35,683 bases of DNA from DATJZH01 sp035499215 (lineage in GTDB: Bacteria; Actinomycetota; Actinomycetes; Streptosporangiales; Streptosporangiaceae), in assembly GCA_035499215.1 (NCBI GenBank), contig DATJZH010000197.1:1-35683 (forward strand), read 5' to 3'. This document shows positions 32,183 to 35,683 of this stretch, piece by piece. The stretch's first letter is position 1. The number at the start of each line of letters is the position of its first letter. Both the position numbers and the translations under genes were made by a program. The notes beneath the pieces are model-generated. The model ran no database searches, had not been told where the DNA came from, and saw only the letters and a list, made by a program, of their open reading frames with translations.

Positions 32183-33490
32183 TCACCGCGCTTCCTCCTT
32201 CTCCAGGATGCGCAGCAGGGCCTTGGCGATCGGCACGGCGGTAATCTCAGCCTGCCAGGGCCTCGCGCCGTAGCCGGCCAGGTCCGCGGCCACCGTCTCA
32301 GCACTGACCGGGTCCGGCGGCTGCCAGGACAGCCGACGCACAGTATCGGGCTGAAGCAAGTTTTCCGCAGGCATGCAGGATGCATCGGCGAGCGCCGCGA
32401 CGACGGTCCGGACCGCGGTCAGCCGCCGCGCGGCCTCTGGGTCGCGTTCCTGCCAGCGGTGCGCGGGCGGCGGCCCGTCGCTGTGGGGTGCCGATGTCTC
32501 CGGCAGCGCGCGGTCTGGCAGCGCCCTGGCGCGATCGATGGCACGCAGCCACTCAGCTGCGTGCCGCCGGGCGCTGCGCCCGGAAAAGCCCGCGGTCCCG
32601 GTCAGGTCCTCGGGACTGCCGGGCATCGATCTGGCGGCTGCCACGATGGCGGCGTCTGGCAGGAGTCGTGTCGGCGACACGTCACGCCGCCTGGCGATCT
32701 TGTCGCGCTCCTGCCAGAGCTCGCGTACGACGGCGAGGCCGCGCCTGTTGCGGACCCGGTGAATGCCGGACGTGCGGCGCCACGGGTGGGCGCGTGGCTC
32801 GGGCGGCTTCGCCGCCAGCACGGCGGCAAATTCCTGCCGTGCCCATTCAGCCTTGCCGTGCTCGTCGAGCTGCCTGGCCAGCTCGTCGCGCAACTCCACC
32901 AGCACCTCGACGTCGAGGGCCGCATAGCGCAGCCACTCCTCGGGCAGCGGCCGGGTGGACCAGTCAGCCGCCGAGTGACTCTTCTCCAGGCTCAGGCCCA
33001 GCACAGTCTCGACCAGGGTGCCCAGGCCCACTCGCGGATATCCCAGCAGGCGTCCGGCGAGCTCGGTATCGAACAGCCGCCGTGGCCGGTAACCGAGTTC
33101 TGCCAGGCACGGGAGGTCCTGCGACGCTGCGTGCAGAACTGCCTCGGTGTCGGAGAGGGCAGCGTCAAGACCCGACAGCTCGGGGCAGGCAACCGGGTCG
33201 ATCAGCACGGTACCGGCATCGCGCCGGCGGAACTGGACGAGAAAGGCCCGGTGACCATAGCGGAAACCAGAAGCGCGCTCGGCGTCCACGGCGACGGGAC
33301 CTTCGCCTGACCTGAGAGCGGAAGTGGCCTCTGCCAGGTCCGCAGCCGTCGCCACCAAGGACGGAAGGCCGTCGCGCGGCTCCAGCAACGGCACGACCCG
33401 GGTCTCCGCGTCCTGCCCGGCCGGCTGTTCCGCGTCCTGCCCGGCCGGCTGTTCCGCGTCCTGAGCGGCGCCCCTTGCTGCCGCTGTCAC
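32183..33490 (-). CDS. rnd: Ribonuclease D (DEDDy exonuclease with HRDC domain)
   Basis: 435 residues from the GTG at 33490, which overlaps the stop of the upstream gene as GTGA; a GTG at 33565 would give 25 more Gly/Ala-rich residues inside that gene. Trims RNA 3' ends, including tRNA precursors, in known members. DEDDy catalytic residues: Asp69 and Glu71 (VAVDAERASGF), Asp125 (HAASQDLPCL), Tyr189 and Asp193 (WLRYAALDVEVLVELRDEL). An HRDC domain starts near 225 (WRRTSGIHRVRNRRGLAVVREL) and a second helical region completes the C-terminus. The first about 30 residues hold a DAEQPAGQ repeat. Coupling to the DUF3000 gene is the same in other actinobacteria. Confidence 0.93.
   Translation of the reverse strand: MTAAARGAAQDAEQPAGQDAEQPAGQDAETRVVPLLEPRDGLPSLVATAADLAEATSALRSGEGPVAVDAERASGFRYGHRAFLVQFRRRDAGTVLIDPVACPELSGLDAALSDTEAVLHAASQDLPCLAELGYRPRRLFDTELAGRLLGYPRVGLGTLVETVLGLSLEKSHSAADWSTRPLPEEWLRYAALDVEVLVELRDELARQLDEHGKAEWARQEFAAVLAAKPPEPRAHPWRRTSGIHRVRNRRGLAVVRELWQERDKIARRRDVSPTRLLPDAAIVAAARSMPGSPEDLTGTAGFSGRSARRHAAEWLRAIDRARALPDRALPETSAPHSDGPPPAHRWQERDPEAARRLTAVRTVVAALADASCMPAENLLQPDTVRRLSWQPPDPVSAETVAADLAGYGARPWQAEITAVPIAKALLRILEKEEAR
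33407..33464. repeat. 24-bp tandem repeat, about 2.4 copies, in the 5' end of rnd
   Basis: CGCGTCCTGCCCGGCCGGCT plus GTTC repeats exactly at 33407-33430 and 33431-33454, with a 9-bp partial copy after it. In frame, it encodes the eight-residue unit DAEQPAGQ (minus strand) in the non-catalytic N-terminal tail. Confidence 0.9.
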
Positions 33491-34083
33491 TGGCGCCGCC
33501 GCCGGTGCGGCGGCCGCAGCGCCGCGACCCCCGCCGCCACTGGCGGCAGCCCCGACGCGGCGCACAACGCATCACACCAGGCGGCGACATGGCCGCTCAG
33601 TTCGGGGCTGGCGTCAGCCTGGACCGCCGGTGACCACGAGGCTCGCAGCTCGAATCCTGTTGACACCGGCTCGCCTCGCTTCGTGCCGAACCCCTCAGTG
33701 ACCACTCTGGTTACCGTCCCGCTGCTGTTCTCGTAACCTGCTGCCCTGGCGTCCAGCGCCTCGGTCAGCCAGCTCCAGCCCACCTCGCCGATCAGCGGAT
33801 CGGCCGCTATGTCTGGCTCAAGCTCGGCGCGGACATACCCGATGATCCGGAACGGGCCGGACCACGAAGCCTGCCCAGCGGGATCGTAGAGCAGGACAAA
33901 CTTTCCCCACCCGATCTCATTTTCCCCGTCATGAGCCGTGGCGGCAATCGCCGCGGCGTGCGGTGCCAGCCGCCGGGGCGGCGGCTCCCGTTCGAAAGTC
34001 ACCTCGGGACGCTCGCTGCACACCTCGGCCGTTCCCGCTTCGATGTCGGCAACGGCAGCACGGAACAGGGCCTCAGTATCCAT
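33487..34083 (-). CDS. DUF3000 family protein
   Basis: 198 residues from the ATG at 34083 (GAGG 4 nt upstream); an in-frame start at 34143 lacks such a site. Begins MDTEALFRAAVADIEAG and contains the family stretches VTFEREPPPRRLAPHAAAIA, KFVLLYDPAGQ, GPFRIIGYVRAELEPDIAAD, VGWSWLTEALDARAA and STGFELRASWSP, matching actinobacterial DUF3000. It is cytosolic with no known motif; the function is not established. The stop overlaps the rnd start (GTGA), so the two proteins are made from one message. The C-terminus is basic (RPPHRRRRQ). Confidence 0.88.
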   Translation of the reverse strand: MDTEALFRAAVADIEAGTAEVCSERPEVTFEREPPPRRLAPHAAAIAATAHDGENEIGWGKFVLLYDPAGQASWSGPFRIIGYVRAELEPDIAADPLIGEVGWSWLTEALDARAAGYENSSGTVTRVVTEGFGTKRGEPVSTGFELRASWSPAVQADASPELSGHVAAWCDALCAASGLPPVAAGVAALRPPHRRRRQ

Positions 34084-34150
34084 CGCGCCTCTGTCTGCGC
34101 GGTCGGCCGCGGGCCTCATTGCCGGGGAATGCGGCTCGCGCACGCTGGCT

Positions 34151-34390
34151 TCACGCCACCCGGCCGCGCAGGTCCGAGATCTCCGCTGGCTGGTATGCGA
34201 TCAGGGAGCAGCCGATCAGCAGGCCGGCGCCGCATGCAGCACATGACCATTCCGGGCATTCCCCGTCCGGGCAGTCCGGGCAGCCGCCCGGTTCCGGGTG
34301 GTACCGCTCGAAAGGCCGATCCCAGCCGCAGCCGGGGCAGTGCCGGATCGTCTCCCGCAGGATCCTCTCGTGCCGGATTTTCTCGATCAT
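34151..34390 (-). CDS. Small cysteine-rich (zinc-ribbon-like) protein
   Basis: 79 residues from the ATG at 34390, which has GAGGAGG 6 nt upstream; the in-frame ATG at 34420 has none. After a basic helix (MIEKIRHERILRETIR) come Cys18-x2-Cys21 (HCPGCGWDRP), Cys37-x2-Cys40 and Cys45 (GCPDCPDGEC), and Cys50-x2-Cys53 (SCAACGAG), with His31 between the first two groups. Two C-x2-C pairs spaced this way suggest one or two zinc ribbons. A final hydrophobic stretch (GLLIGCSLIAY) is too short to call a membrane segment. I do not recognise the family. It lies 67 bp upstream of the DUF3000 gene on the same strand, and the 259-bp gap to hemE (34391-34649) shows nothing beyond the two leaders. Confidence 0.6.
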   Translation of the reverse strand: MIEKIRHERILRETIRHCPGCGWDRPFERYHPEPGGCPDCPDGECPEWSCAACGAGLLIGCSLIAYQPAEISDLRGRVA

Positions 34391-34649
34391 CTGCGACCTC
34401 CTCGCCCGCTGCCGCGCCATGAGATCCGTCCGGTGCGATCAGACCAGCGCGGCCCAGCCCTGGGCACGCGTACTGCTTCAGGCTCACCATTGATGCTGAC
34501 ATGCTGGCGTCCGGTGTCCGCGGACCCGCCGCGGCGTGTCATGGCTCCGTTTGCGCGGCGCGATCGGCGGGCCAGCCGGTCAGTGCGGCCGCGCGACCAG
34601 CGCCCGCACCTCCGCGGCACGCTGAATGTCCTGTGAGAAGATCCGTTAT

Positions 34650-35683
34650 GTGAGAACCCAGACCGCAGATTCGGCCTTCGTGCGCGCATGCCGGCGCCGG
34701 CCAGTTCCCCACACCCCTGTCTGGTTCATGCGCCAGGCTGGGCGATCACTGCCGGAGTACCGGGCCGCCAGGGCGGGCACCGGCATGCTCGAGGCGTGCG
34801 CCACTCCAGACCTGATCACCGAGATCACGCTGCAGCCGGTGCGCAGGTACGGAGTAGACGCCGCGATCTTGTTTAGCGATATCGTCGTCCCGCTGCGTGC
34901 GGTCGGGGTGGGCGTGGACATCCGGCCCGGCGTCGGCCCGGTGGTGGAGCAGCCGATACGGCGGCACACCGACGTGCAGCGGCTGCGCCCCCTCGAGCCT
35001 GACGACGTGCCCTTCCTCACCGAGGCGGTCGCCGCCCTGGTCGCCGAGCTGGGGGAGACCCCGCTGATCGGGTTCGCCGGCGGCCCCTTCACGCTGGCCT
35101 GCTATCTCATCGACGGCGGCCCGTCCAAGAGCTTCGACGAGACCAGGTCGATGATGTACGGCAACCCCGGGCTCTGGCACGCGCTGCTCGGCCGGCTGAC
35201 CGACATCACCATCTCTTTTCTCCGGGTTCAGGTGGCCGCCGGGGCTTCGGCTGTCCAGCTGTTCGACTCGTGGGCCGGGATGGTGGATCCGGCTGACTAC
35301 CGGCAGGCCGTGCTGCCGCATAGCAGGCGGATCTTCGAGGCGCTGGCGGAGACCGGCGTGCCGCGGATTCATTTCGGCGTCGGTACCGGTGAACTGCTGA
35401 GGCTGATGGGCCAGGCCGGCGCCGAGGTGGTCGGGGTGGACTGGCGGGTGCCGCTCGACGAGGCGGTTCGCCGGGTGGGGCCGGGCAAGGCCCTGCAAGG
35501 CAACCTCGACCCGGCCGTGCTGCTCGCCCCGTGGGAGGTACTGCAGCAGCGGGCCACGGATGTGCTGAACCGTGGCCGGACCGCTGGGGCCCACATCTTC
35601 AACCTCGGCCACGGGGTGCTGCCCGAGACCGATCCCGACGCGCTCGCCCGGCTGACCGAGCTGGTGCACACCGAATCGGCGCG
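34650..35683 (+). CDS. hemE: Uroporphyrinogen decarboxylase (3' end outside window)
   Basis: 344 complete codons from the GTG at 34650, with GAGAAG 9 nt upstream; the frame is open to the right edge, and only the last 10-15 residues should be missing by comparison with the usual length of about 355. Decarboxylates uroporphyrinogen III to coproporphyrinogen III in haem synthesis. Seen: the substrate-anchoring arginines in WFMRQAGRSLPEYR (Arg28, Arg32), the catalytic Asp77 in ILFSDIVVPL, GFAGGPFTLACYLIDGG, QLFDSWAG, IHFGVGTGELL, VGVDWRVPLDEA, QGNLDP and the late His of FNLGHGVLPETDP. Divergent from the small Cys-rich protein. hemE beside DUF3000 and rnd is the conserved actinobacterial arrangement. 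Confidence 0.95.
   Translation, partial: MRTQTADSAFVRACRRRPVPHTPVWFMRQAGRSLPEYRAARAGTGMLEACATPDLITEITLQPVRRYGVDAAILFSDIVVPLRAVGVGVDIRPGVGPVVEQPIRRHTDVQRLRPLEPDDVPFLTEAVAALVAELGETPLIGFAGGPFTLACYLIDGGPSKSFDETRSMMYGNPGLWHALLGRLTDITISFLRVQVAAGASAVQLFDSWAGMVDPADYRQAVLPHSRRIFEALAETGVPRIHFGVGTGELLRLMGQAGAEVVGVDWRVPLDEAVRRVGPGKALQGNLDPAVLLAPWEVLQQRATDVLNRGRTAGAHIFNLGHGVLPETDPDALARLTELVHTESA

Overview
The window is a dense, very GC-rich stretch of actinobacterial chromosome. The evidence is frequent GTG starts, strong G/C at third codon positions, and a gene set that in other actinomycetes lies in one conserved neighbourhood: dut, a DUF3710 protein, a TrkA/Ceo pair, a TRAM-type RNA methyltransferase, dxs, ribonuclease D, a DUF3000 protein and hemE. 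In Mycobacterium tuberculosis the corresponding genes lie close together between hemE and dut; here the block is opened up by many other genes. The lineage cannot be fixed from sequence alone; a filamentous actinomycete (Streptosporangiales- or Streptomyces-like) is a reasonable guess.

Layout. Positions 1-104 carry the tail of a probable transposase. 356-4596 hold dut, a DUF3710 protein, two TrkA-type K+ regulators (minus strand, coupled) and an RNA methyltransferase. 4574-11641 is a minus-strand accessory run: YceI protein, stand-alone LigD-type polymerase, class-III aminotransferase, an unusually A/T-rich secreted protein, a lipoprotein, and a TrpB-like enzyme. 11847-16247 hold a 60-residue protein with a palindrome in its likely promoter, a 937-residue FAD/Fe-S dehydrogenase and fumarylacetoacetase. 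16379-21709 hold a double-operator region, aconitase, and a remarkable three-domain chorismate mutase-prephenate dehydratase-DAHP synthase. 21795-28081 hold an MFS carrier, dxs, a ferredoxin-NADP reductase and an orphan JetD-like (TIGR02679) protein. 28260-32181 hold polyphosphate kinase coupled to a Nudix/histidine-phosphatase protein, then a DUF2695 protein. 32183-34390 are ribonuclease D, DUF3000 and a small Cys-rich protein on the minus strand. hemE runs off the right edge.

How genes may work together. The fusion protein would catalyse the first step of the shikimate pathway and the two steps from chorismate to phenylpyruvate in one chain. Fumarylacetoacetase (end of tyrosine/homogentisate breakdown) and aconitase are divergently transcribed around a pair of near-identical palindromes, linking aromatic breakdown and the TCA cycle by position. 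The TrpB-like enzyme and class-III aminotransferase add further amino-acid chemistry, but no pathway joins them on sequence alone. No tRNA, rRNA, CRISPR array or complete insertion sequence was seen.

The most noteworthy items are the three-domain aromatic enzyme with all visible catalytic and Phe-binding motifs intact, the two palindromic operator arrangements (11853-11868 and 16379-16431), the orphan JetD homologue, and several short tandem repeats, three of which lie in frame within genes.
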